6,144 bases of DNA, taken from contig JAZQID010000053.1 in NCBI GenBank assembly GCA_045540915.1, forward strand, positions 1 to 6,144, read 5' to 3'. Source of the DNA: RGIG2206 sp045540915. Lineage in GTDB: Bacteria > Bacillota > Clostridia > Oscillospirales > Acutalibacteraceae. A model generated the notes under the pieces. It was given only the letters and a program-made list of their open reading frames with translations. It was not told the DNA's origin and made no database searches. Below are positions 1 to 5,849 of this stretch, piece by piece (positions within the stretch are counted from its first letter, which is position 1; each line of letters begins with the position of its first letter). Position numbers and translations under genes: made by a program.

Positions 1-1
1 T

Positions 2-280
2 GAACTGCCCGAAGGAAAGGTGACCGCTTTCTTCGTTCCCCAAGGAACGACCATTGAGGTTTATGCCACCACCCTGCATTTCTGCCCGATTGAGACCGAT
101 GCAAACGGTTTTGGCTGTGTTGTCGGCCTGCTCAAAGGCACCAACACCCCCTTGGATAAGGCATCGAGCGATCCGCTTCTGTTCCGTGTAAACAAGTGGA
201 TCTTTGCTCACGATGAAAACAAGGGCCTGATCGAGCGCGGTGTTGTCGCAGGAATCTACGGCGAGAATTACGAGCTTTAA
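2..280 (+). CDS. DUF4867-like protein, C-terminal part (5' end outside window)
   Basis: This is the last 92 codons of a gene whose reading frame is open to the left edge. A GTG at position 20 is probably an internal valine, because the same frame continues upstream as E-L-P-E-G-K before V-T-A-F-F-V-P. The pattern F-F-V-P-x-G-T-x-x-E-V-Y-A-T-T-L-H, then K-G-T-N-T-P-L, then N-K-W-I-F-A-H and a final G-I-Y-G-E-N resembles DUF4867, a family of about 200 residues found mainly in Firmicutes, as I remember it. The family has no firm function; the beta-rich, cupin-like look is only an impression. There is no signal peptide or membrane segment in the visible part. The gene converges on the ribF operon and shares its terminator hairpin, so it is unlikely to be functionally linked to it. 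That it is a real coding region is close to certain; the family name is moderately sure. Confidence 0.7.
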   Translation, partial: ELPEGKVTAFFVPQGTTIEVYATTLHFCPIETDANGFGCVVGLLKGTNTPLDKASSDPLLFRVNKWIFAHDENKGLIERGVVAGIYGENYEL

Positions 281-299
281 TTTGATCTGAATATAATAA

Positions 300-333
300 A
301 ACCGGCTGGTTACCGCTTGGTAGTCAGCCGGTT
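300..333. terminator. Bidirectional intrinsic terminator between converging genes
   Basis: A near-perfect 15-bp stem pairs 300-314 with 319-333 around the tetraloop GCTT. The outer nine pairs (AACCGGCTG with CAGCCGGTT) are all Watson-Crick; two G-U type pairs (309/324 and 310/323) follow, then four more normal pairs. On the minus strand the 3' arm runs into TTTTATTATATT, a good U-rich tail, so the site should end the infB-ribF operon well. On the plus strand the tail is weaker (ATTCTATG, then TTTTTT at 342-347), but it can still serve the DUF4867-like gene that ends at 280. The first bases of the minus-strand stem belong to the ribF stop codon (332-334). Confidence 0.85.
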
Positions 334-1222
334 ATTCTATGTTTTTTGCCTGCTCCAGATCAAATGAAAGCTGTTCGATCAAAGCGTCAATGGAGTCAAA
401 TTTTCTCTCATCGCGCAGATGCTTGAGCAGTTGAACCTCGACCGATCTTGAATAAAGGTCGCCCTCAAACCCATCTATATAGGTCTCTGCCAGCGCAGCA
501 GGGGAGAGGAAGGTTGGCCGAATTCCGACATTGGTGACCGCATTGTAGGTAACGGAGTCCACCGTCACCTTTGAAGCATATACGCCAAACCGCGGCAGTA
601 CAAAGTCATCGCTGAACATCTGATTGGCCGTCGGAAATCCCATTTCGCGACCCCTTGCGTCCCCGTGAACGACGGGGAAGTCGATGGAAAAGCTACGGCC
701 AAGCATCTGTGCCGCTAACTCCATATCGCCCTCTTCAATGGCGGTGCGAATTCTCGTCGAGGATATCGCTTCACCCTCAAAGGTGACCGCATCGCAGACC
801 TTGACACCGATGCCATTCTTCATTCCGTAATCGACCACGGTGTCGGCGTTGCCGCTTGCGCCCTTTCCAAAGCGGAAATTGAAGCCGAAAACGATGCTTT
901 TAGCGCCAAGCTGACCCACAAGCATATCAAGATAGGCCTGCGGCTCCATATCCCTGATATCGTTGAAATCGAGCCGTATAACGCCGTCAACACCGAGGGA
1001 CTCAAATATGTCGTCGGTGGTGTTTTCGGAGAAAATGCGGCGCTTTTTACCCGAAAAAAGCACGCCCTGCGGATTTTGCGCGGTGGTGACCACAATAACG
1101 GGTAGGCCGAACTGCTTTGCAGTTTCGATAACCCTGCGGTGACCGAGATGCACTCCGTCGAAGGTGCCGAGGGCAACGGTACAACCGTCGACAACTCGGT
1201 ATATCTTATCGGTTATCCTCAC
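332..1222 (-). CDS. ribF: Bifunctional riboflavin kinase / FAD synthetase RibF
   Basis: A cytoplasmic enzyme that phosphorylates riboflavin to FMN and adenylylates FMN to FAD. The N-terminal nucleotidyltransferase (FAD synthetase) domain, about residues 1-165, shows G-T-F-D-G-V-H-L-G-H at 19-28 with the two histidines of the HxGH motif, G-F-N-F-R-F-G at 113-119 and I-S-S-T-R-I-R at 153-159. The C-terminal flavokinase domain, about 175-296, shows G-F-P-T-A-N at 195-200, N-V-G-I-R-P-T-F at 231-238 and the likely catalytic glutamate E246 in A-E-T-Y-I-D. At 296 residues it is slightly shorter than the usual 310 or so but has both domains. The F-x-P-H-P segment found in B. subtilis RibC is here T-A-Q-N-P. 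The start is GTG, supported by GGAGGTG seven bases upstream; the start overlaps the truB stop as GTGA. It is the last gene of the operon. Confidence 0.96.
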   Translation of the reverse strand: MRITDKIYRVVDGCTVALGTFDGVHLGHRRVIETAKQFGLPVIVVTTAQNPQGVLFSGKKRRIFSENTTDDIFESLGVDGVIRLDFNDIRDMEPQAYLDMLVGQLGAKSIVFGFNFRFGKGASGNADTVVDYGMKNGIGVKVCDAVTFEGEAISSTRIRTAIEEGDMELAAQMLGRSFSIDFPVVHGDARGREMGFPTANQMFSDDFVLPRFGVYASKVTVDSVTYNAVTNVGIRPTFLSPAALAETYIDGFEGDLYSRSVEVQLLKHLRDERKFDSIDALIEQLSFDLEQAKNIE

Positions 1223-2109
1223 CCATCTTCACCTCCAAGCAGAACGCACTGCACCTTTAATTGCGTGCTGTCGCTCTTTCCAAGTCCTATCATCACACCT
1301 GCGCGGTCATAGACCCGCGCATAACTGTCGGGCAACAGGTCGCCTTCAATCTCCAAACGGCTCAAAAACAGCTCGCCGCCGTGCAAAAAGCGGTTGCGTT
1401 GATTATCGGTCACCGTTACGCGCGGAAAATGCCCGACGCAGCCCTCTGCGCTTTTTAGATATTTCATCGGCTCCTCGGTCAGTTGCTCAAGGGTAACGCA
1501 GTCGGAAATATCAAATCCTGCCGCAAAGGTCCTCTGCAATCCGCCCAAGGTAGCACCGCAACCGAGCACATTGCCGATATCGTCGACAAGCGAGCGTATA
1601 TAGGTGCCCTTTGAACAGAGCACGTCAAGCAGATAGTGACCCTCATTAGTCTTGCCGATTATTTCGAGGCTCTTGATCTCAATGTCGCGCGCCTCGCGTT
1701 CAACCTCGATACCCTGACGCGCAAGGTCGTAAAGCCGCTGCCCGTCCTTTTTTAGCGCCGAGTACATCGGCGGCATCTGCTTTATCTTACCGCGAAAACG
1801 GGCAAGCGCCGCTTCCATTTGAGCGTCGTCAACATTGTGCTCCTGCGTTGAAATGACCTTTCCCGTAATATCAAGGGTGTCGGTTCGGACACCGAGAATA
1901 ACGGTCGCGGTGTACCGCTTGTCCGATTCAAGCATAAAGGAAGAAAGTCTGGTCGCCTTCCCAAGCAGAATTGGCAAAACGCCGGTCGCCATTGGGTCAA
2001 GAGTTCCCGTGTGACCGGCGCGTTTTTCACCATATAAACGGCGAACCTGCGCCACCGCCGCAAATGAAGTCATCGACTGCGGCTTGTTTAATAATATCAG
2101 TCCTTGCAT
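1219..2109 (-). CDS. truB: tRNA pseudouridine(55) synthase TruB
   Basis: Isomerises uridine-55 in the T-loop of tRNAs to pseudouridine. The protein opens with the family signature G-L-I-L-L-N-K-P-x-x-M-T-S, followed by G-H-T-G-T-L-D-P-M-A-T-G-V-L-P at 32-46 that carries the catalytic aspartate D38. The K-R-Y-T-A segment (64-68), Y-S-A-L-K-K-D-G (116-123) and the C-S-K-G-T-Y-I-R-S-L-V-D-D-I-G block (165-179) are all present. The tail with V-Y-D-R-A-G-V-M-I-G-L-G (266-277) fits the C-terminal PUA-like region. The length of 296 residues is normal. The ATG start lies inside the end of nrnA (13-nt overlap); an AGAGGA lies 12 bases upstream, rather far, so re-initiation after nrnA is likely. The stop overlaps the GTG start of ribF by four bases. 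Confidence 0.97.
   Translation of the reverse strand: MQGLILLNKPQSMTSFAAVAQVRRLYGEKRAGHTGTLDPMATGVLPILLGKATRLSSFMLESDKRYTATVILGVRTDTLDITGKVISTQEHNVDDAQMEAALARFRGKIKQMPPMYSALKKDGQRLYDLARQGIEVEREARDIEIKSLEIIGKTNEGHYLLDVLCSKGTYIRSLVDDIGNVLGCGATLGGLQRTFAAGFDISDCVTLEQLTEEPMKYLKSAEGCVGHFPRVTVTDNQRNRFLHGGELFLSRLEIEGDLLPDSYARVYDRAGVMIGLGKSDSTQLKVQCVLLGGEDG
1230..1236 (-). promoter_or_regulatory. Ribosome binding site that fixes the ribF GTG start
   Basis: On the minus strand the sequence is GGAGGTG, an almost complete anti-16S match, seven bases before the GTG at 1222-1220. It lies within the last codons of truB. An ATG at 1226-1224 is closer but is in the truB frame and cannot start ribF. The site therefore supports GTG and the 4-nt GTGA overlap. 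Confidence 0.85.
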
Positions 2110-3062
2110 TTGATACCCATTTCCTCTGCGACCGCATTTATAACAGCCGCCTTCGCTTCGTCAATAGGCAGAAACACCTCGCAGCCTGCGGCACGAACGT
2201 GACCGCCTCCGCCGAGTCTGCCGCAAATTGCAGAAGCATCGACCGATTCGGAGGTCCTGACCGACACCTTGTACCTGTCGGGTCCGCGGTGACGGAAGGT
2301 AAGACCCACCTCGACACCCTCGATCTGACGGGAAAGGGCTGTGATGCCCTCAAGGTCGTCGGGGGTGGTCATATTCTGCATCTCATCGGTCACCACTATC
2401 ATCGCGCAACGGTTGTCAAATCGATACTCGATGGAGTCAAGCACCATACGCTCGACTTCAAGACGGGCGCGGGATTTGGTGTCGAACATTACGCGGTTGA
2501 TGTGAGCGTAGGGCGCGCCTGCCTCGATAAGCCGCGCCGCAACGACGTGGGTCTCAGCCGAAGTGTTTGAATACTTAAAGCAGCCCGTATCGGTGGCGAT
2601 ACCTGTGTAAAGGCAGGCGGCGATGTCGGCATCGATGTCGCAACCCATCTCAAGAATAAGGCGGTACATCACCTCGCAGGCGGCCGATGCGTCGCCGTCA
2701 AGCAACAGCATCGGGCACTCCAATCTGTTTGAGACGTGATGATCGATGCAAAGCTCAATTTTGTCGGCATATAATTCCTGCAGGGAGCCGAGCAGTTTTG
2801 TGTCGGCAAGATCAACGGCGATGACGTGCTCGGGCTCAAATTCACGTGACGCAACACCTTCTACCATATAATCGTACCGCGCAGGAATGGGATCGTGGCA
2901 GATGCAACGCGCACTTTTGCCCATCTGCATCAACGCGCGGCACAAACCGTAGCCCGAGCCAACAGCATCACCGTCGGGTGACGCGTGCATCAGGATAAGA
3001 TAGTTATCGTTTGCCTTTAACCATTTGGAAACTGTGCTGATATCAGTCCTTATTTTCCTCAT
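2097..3062 (-). CDS. nrnA: DHH/DHHA1 phosphoesterase, NrnA-like nanoRNase / pAp phosphatase
   Basis: Predicted cytoplasmic Mn-dependent enzyme that degrades very short RNAs (2-5 nt) and hydrolyses 3'-phosphoadenosine 5'-phosphate, by analogy with B. subtilis NrnA. The N-terminal DHH domain shows H-A-S-P-D-G-D-A-V-G-S (26-36, metal ligands H26, D30, D32), A-V-D-L-A-D (82-87, D84), the D-H-H triad at 107-109, A-S-A-A-C-E (125-130) and G-I-A-T-D-T-G (154-160, D158). The C-terminal DHHA1 domain ends in the substrate-binding glycine loop G-G-G-G-H-V-R-A-A-G (284-293). Length 321 agrees with the usual 310-330. The ATG lies within rbfA (20-nt overlap) and AAGGA sits 13 bases upstream, so coupling to rbfA translation is likely. 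The position between rbfA and truB is common in Firmicutes and supports the call. Which substrate dominates in the cell cannot be read from the sequence. Confidence 0.94.
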   Translation of the reverse strand: MRKIRTDISTVSKWLKANDNYLILMHASPDGDAVGSGYGLCRALMQMGKSARCICHDPIPARYDYMVEGVASREFEPEHVIAVDLADTKLLGSLQELYADKIELCIDHHVSNRLECPMLLLDGDASAACEVMYRLILEMGCDIDADIAACLYTGIATDTGCFKYSNTSAETHVVAARLIEAGAPYAHINRVMFDTKSRARLEVERMVLDSIEYRFDNRCAMIVVTDEMQNMTTPDDLEGITALSRQIEGVEVGLTFRHRGPDRYKVSVRTSESVDASAICGRLGGGGHVRAAGCEVFLPIDEAKAAVINAVAEEMGIKCKD

Positions 3063-3408
3063 TATCGGTCTTCATTCCTTCCAGCATACGTGCTATGTGA
3101 GCACTGTGCTCAATGGAGTTGTCGGGGATAAAGCGCAGATCGGGCACCTTGCGCATCTTGACGCGTGCGGCAAGCTCGCGACGAATGTAACCCGACGCGC
3201 TCTCGAGCCCCTTGACCGCCTTTTTGGCCGCCTCAACACCCTCCATAGCCCCGACGTAGATCTTGGCATAGGAGAGATCGTTGGTGATCTCCACACGGGC
3301 GATGGTCAGCATATATTGGGTCACACGGGGGTCCTTGAGCTCACGGAATATCTCTGACAACTCAAATTTAACATCGGATGAAAGTCGGTCTATTTTATAA
3401 CCTGCCAA
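3043..3408 (-). CDS. rbfA: 30S ribosome-binding factor RbfA
   Basis: A small single-domain KH-type protein that binds the free 30S subunit and helps mature the 5' end of 16S rRNA, important at low temperature. Visible family features are the N-terminal A-G-Y-K-I-D-R-L and E-L-S-E-I-F helix, the strand-rich middle I-T-N-D-L-S-Y-A-K-I-Y-V, and G-Y-I-R-R-E-L followed by M-R-K-V-P-D-L-R-F-I-P-D-N-S-I-E. I chose the TTG at 3408 (121 residues) over the TTG at 3417 (124 residues). AGAGAGGA at 3418-3425 leaves nine bases to the former but none to the latter, and a start at Met-Ala-Gly-Tyr matches the usual N-terminus. With this start the gene begins five bases after the infB stop; with the alternative the two overlap as TTGA. 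It overlaps nrnA by 20 bases. B. subtilis has ylxP before rbfA; it is absent here. Confidence 0.94.
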   Translation of the reverse strand: MAGYKIDRLSSDVKFELSEIFRELKDPRVTQYMLTIARVEITNDLSYAKIYVGAMEGVEAAKKAVKGLESASGYIRRELAARVKMRKVPDLRFIPDNSIEHSAHIARMLEGMKTDNEENKD

Positions 3409-3413
3409 TGATG

Positions 3414-5846
3414 TCAATCCTCTCTGTATTCCTCAATAATGAAGGATTCGAAAATGTCACCTTCCTTGATATCGTTGAACTTATCAAGTCCGATACCGCA
3501 CTCGTAGCTCTGAGCGACCTCCTTGACGTCGTCTTTGAAACGGCGCAGGGAGTCGATCTTATCCTCGCAGATGACGATACCGTCACGAACGACGCGGATC
3601 TGGCTGGTGCGGGTAACCTTACCGTCGGTAACGTAGCAGCCTGCGATGGCACCGACGTTGGAGATGCGGTAGACCTGACGTACTTCGGCACGGCCAAGTT
3701 CGACTTCGCGGAACTTAGGCGCGAGCATACCCTTAATAGCAGACTCGATCTCCTCGATGCAGTCGTAGATAACGCGGTACATACGCATATCAACGCCCTC
3801 ACGCTCTGCGCTTATTTTAGCGCTCTGCTCGGGACGGACGTTGAATCCGACAATGATAGCGTTGGAGGTGTTGGCGAGCATAACGTCGGACTCGTTGACG
3901 GCACCTACGCCGCCGTGAATGACGCGGACTCTGACCTCCTCGTTGGAGAGCTTTTCAAGCGACTGACGGACAGCCTCGACCGAGCCTTGAACGTCAGCCT
4001 TGACGATGATGGAGAGCTCCTTGAGGTCGTTGTCCTGCATCTGACTGAAGAGGTTGTCAAGAGTGACCTTCTGTGCAGCGCCCCAGACCTCTTCCTTAGC
4101 CTGATGTCTGCGCTGTTCGACCAGCTCGCGTGCAAGACGCTCGTCAGAAACGGCGTCAAAGGTATCGCCTGCGCTGGGAGCCTCGTCAAGACCTGTGATC
4201 TCAACGGGGATGGAGGGACCTGCCTCCTGAACGCGACGACCGTTTTCGTTGGTCATAGCGCGAACGCGACCTACTGAAGTGCCTGCAACGATGATGTCAC
4301 CGACGTGCAGGGTGCCGCGCTGTACCAACAGGGTAGAAACAGGACCGCGGCCCTTGTCAAGACGCGCTTCGATAACGGTACCGCCTGCGCGACGGTTGGG
4401 GTTGGCCTTGAGCTCAAGAACGTCTGCAACGAGAATGACGTTCTCAAGCAGATCGTCGATGCCCATATGGGTCTTTGCAGAGATCGGAATGCACATAACG
4501 TCTCCGCCCCATACCTCAGGAACAAGACCGTGCTCGGTCAACTGCTGCATAATGCGGTCGGGATTGGCGCCCTGCTTATCCATCTTGTTGATGGCAACGA
4601 TTATCTCGATCTTGGCCGCACGGGCGTGGTTGATAGCCTCGATGGTCTGCGGCATGATTCCGTCATCGGCCGCAACGACGAGGATGGCGATATCGGTGGC
4701 CATAGCACCACGCGCACGCATAGCGGTGAAGGCCTCGTGTCCGGGGGTGACAAGGGAGGTGATGTCGCGTCCGTTGATGTTTACGCGGTAAGCGCCGATG
4801 TGCTGGGTAATACCACCGGCTTCGGTGTCAACGACGTTCTTGTTACGGATGGCGTCAAGCAGGGAGGTCTTGCCGTGGTCGACGTGGCCCATAACAACGA
4901 CAACGGGATCGCGGGGCAGGAGGTTCTCATCGGTATCCTGCGTATCGTCCATGATCCTCTCTTCAATGGTGACGACCACCTCGCGCTCGACCTGTGCACC
5001 CATTTCGGTTGCAACGATCTCAGCGGTGTCGAAGTCGATCTCCTGCGTGACAGCGGCCATTACACCCAGCTTCATAAGCTCCTTGATGACCTCTGCGGCG
5101 GTCTTCTTCATCTTGGCGGCAAGGTCGCCGACGGTGATGCTTTCGCCGACGGTGATCTTGATAGGTGTCTTCTTAATGCGCTCAAGCTGCAGACGACGCA
5201 TCTTTTCTTCCTCGGTCATCTTGTGCTTGTTGCCCTTTTTATTGAAATTCTGCTGAGGACGCTTCTTGACCTGCTGACGTGAGTTGCTGGTAGCGGTGTT
5301 GATTCCGCGGTCGGAAGCGATAGACTCGTACTTCTCGTTGTAGCGGTCAAGCTCAACGTTGGAGGTGCGGGTGTCAACGTAATGGATCTCCTGCGGTCCG
5401 CGGTTAGGCTTCTCGGAGGGACCCTTTTTCTTTTCGACGGGGCGTCTTACCTCGGCAGCGGCAGGTGCCTTTGGAGCCTCAGCGGCAGGCTTTGCTTCGG
5501 CCTTAGCGGGCTTCTCTTCAGCCTTAGCAGGTGCCTGAGCCGCCTTAGCCGCTGCTAAAAACTCAGCGGCAATGCGCGCTTGCTCAGCGGCACGGTCGGC
5601 CTTCTCCTTTTCGGCCTGCTCCTTACGCGCCTTGCGAGCCTCTTCTCCTGCGGCAAAGTAGGCGTCGAAGCTTTCAACCTGACGCTCCATAGTCACCGCA
5701 TCAAAAATAACGTTAAGCTCGTTTTCCTCAAGGGCGGTCTGGGACTTTTTCTCAACGCCGAAATGTTCCTTAAGTATGGTAACAATATTTTTGCTCGGGA
5801 TATCGAAATCCTTAGCAACCTCATGTACCCTGTACTTGATCATCAT
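3414..5846 (-). CDS. infB: Translation initiation factor IF2
   Basis: GTPase that places formyl-methionyl initiator tRNA on the 30S subunit and promotes 50S joining. Its 810 residues hold, in order: a first IF2-N domain (about 1-55), an Ala/Lys/Glu-rich linker (about 66-210), a second IF2-N domain (about 228-285), the G domain (about 312-480), beta-barrel domain II, domain III and the C-terminal initiator-tRNA-binding domain. GTPase motifs: G1 G-H-V-D-H-G-K-T at 320-327, G2 around G-G-I-T-Q-H-I-G at 344-351, G4 N-K-M-D at 420-423, G5 S-A-K at 456-458; the catalytic histidine is H370. The odd point is G3: D-T-P-G-H is replaced by V-T-P-G-H (V366, codon GTC at 4749-4751). The first of two adjacent ATGs is taken because AAGGA lies 10 bases before it. 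The frame is intact throughout. The start is three bases after the ylxQ-like stop. Confidence 0.98.
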   Translation of the reverse strand: MMIKYRVHEVAKDFDIPSKNIVTILKEHFGVEKKSQTALEENELNVIFDAVTMERQVESFDAYFAAGEEARKARKEQAEKEKADRAAEQARIAAEFLAAAKAAQAPAKAEEKPAKAEAKPAAEAPKAPAAAEVRRPVEKKKGPSEKPNRGPQEIHYVDTRTSNVELDRYNEKYESIASDRGINTATSNSRQQVKKRPQQNFNKKGNKHKMTEEEKMRRLQLERIKKTPIKITVGESITVGDLAAKMKKTAAEVIKELMKLGVMAAVTQEIDFDTAEIVATEMGAQVEREVVVTIEERIMDDTQDTDENLLPRDPVVVVMGHVDHGKTSLLDAIRNKNVVDTEAGGITQHIGAYRVNINGRDITSLVTPGHEAFTAMRARGAMATDIAILVVAADDGIMPQTIEAINHARAAKIEIIVAINKMDKQGANPDRIMQQLTEHGLVPEVWGGDVMCIPISAKTHMGIDDLLENVILVADVLELKANPNRRAGGTVIEARLDKGRGPVSTLLVQRGTLHVGDIIVAGTSVGRVRAMTNENGRRVQEAGPSIPVEITGLDEAPSAGDTFDAVSDERLARELVEQRRHQAKEEVWGAAQKVTLDNLFSQMQDNDLKELSIIVKADVQGSVEAVRQSLEKLSNEEVRVRVIHGGVGAVNESDVMLANTSNAIIVGFNVRPEQSAKISAEREGVDMRMYRVIYDCIEEIESAIKGMLAPKFREVELGRAEVRQVYRISNVGAIAGCYVTDGKVTRTSQIRVVRDGIVICEDKIDSLRRFKDDVKEVAQSYECGIGLDKFNDIKEGDIFESFIIEEYRED
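3418..3425 (-). promoter_or_regulatory. Ribosome binding site that decides the rbfA start
   Basis: Minus-strand AGAGAGGA lies inside the last codons of infB. It touches the TTG at 3417 directly, which is too close for use, but stands nine bases before the in-frame TTG at 3408, an ordinary distance. It therefore favours the shorter RbfA. Confidence 0.7.
5451..5651 (-). repeat. Low-complexity Ala/Lys/Glu-rich linker inside IF2
   Basis: Residues about 66-132 of IF2 are built almost only from Ala, Lys, Glu, Pro and Arg. They begin as a charged, probably helical stretch (E-E-A-R-K-A-R-K-E-Q-A-E-K-E-K) and turn into degenerate K-A-E-x-K-P-A / E-A-P-K-A-P-A units near residues 105-132. At DNA level this gives imprecise GC-rich repeats around 5455-5545. 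Such linkers between the N-terminal domains and the G domain vary greatly among IF2 proteins and are probably flexible; the region is prone to length change and mis-assembly. Confidence 0.75.
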
Positions 5847-5849
5847 AGC

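Noticed and set aside
20..22. GTG as the start of the left-edge + strand gene
   Set aside because: The frame is open to the window edge and the following residues match the C-terminal half of a roughly 200-residue family, so this is an internal valine.
281..331. Possible small gene, promoter or riboswitch in the convergent intergenic gap
   Set aside because: The gap is about 50 bases and is almost filled by the terminator hairpin; no open frame or promoter-like pair of boxes remains.
1164..2570. Plus-strand open frames across ribF, truB and nrnA
   Set aside because: They are antisense to well-conserved catalytic motifs (TruB D38 region, NrnA DHHA1 loop) and have no recognisable domains or supporting start signals.
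5215..5219. Internal start for a shorter IF2 isoform at Met210, just before the second IF2-N domain
   Set aside because: Short IF2 forms exist in some bacteria, but no Shine-Dalgarno-like sequence is visible upstream of this codon (context GGCAACAAGCACAAG), so there is no sequence support.
3378..5282. Two long + strand open frames (about 299 and 325 codons) opposite infB, with fairly ordinary-looking amino acid composition
   Set aside because: They lie wholly antisense to the conserved IF2 domains, are rich in Asp, Val, Leu and Gly as expected from reading the complement of a codon-biased gene, match no family I know, and have no separate upstream signals. They are mirror frames of infB.
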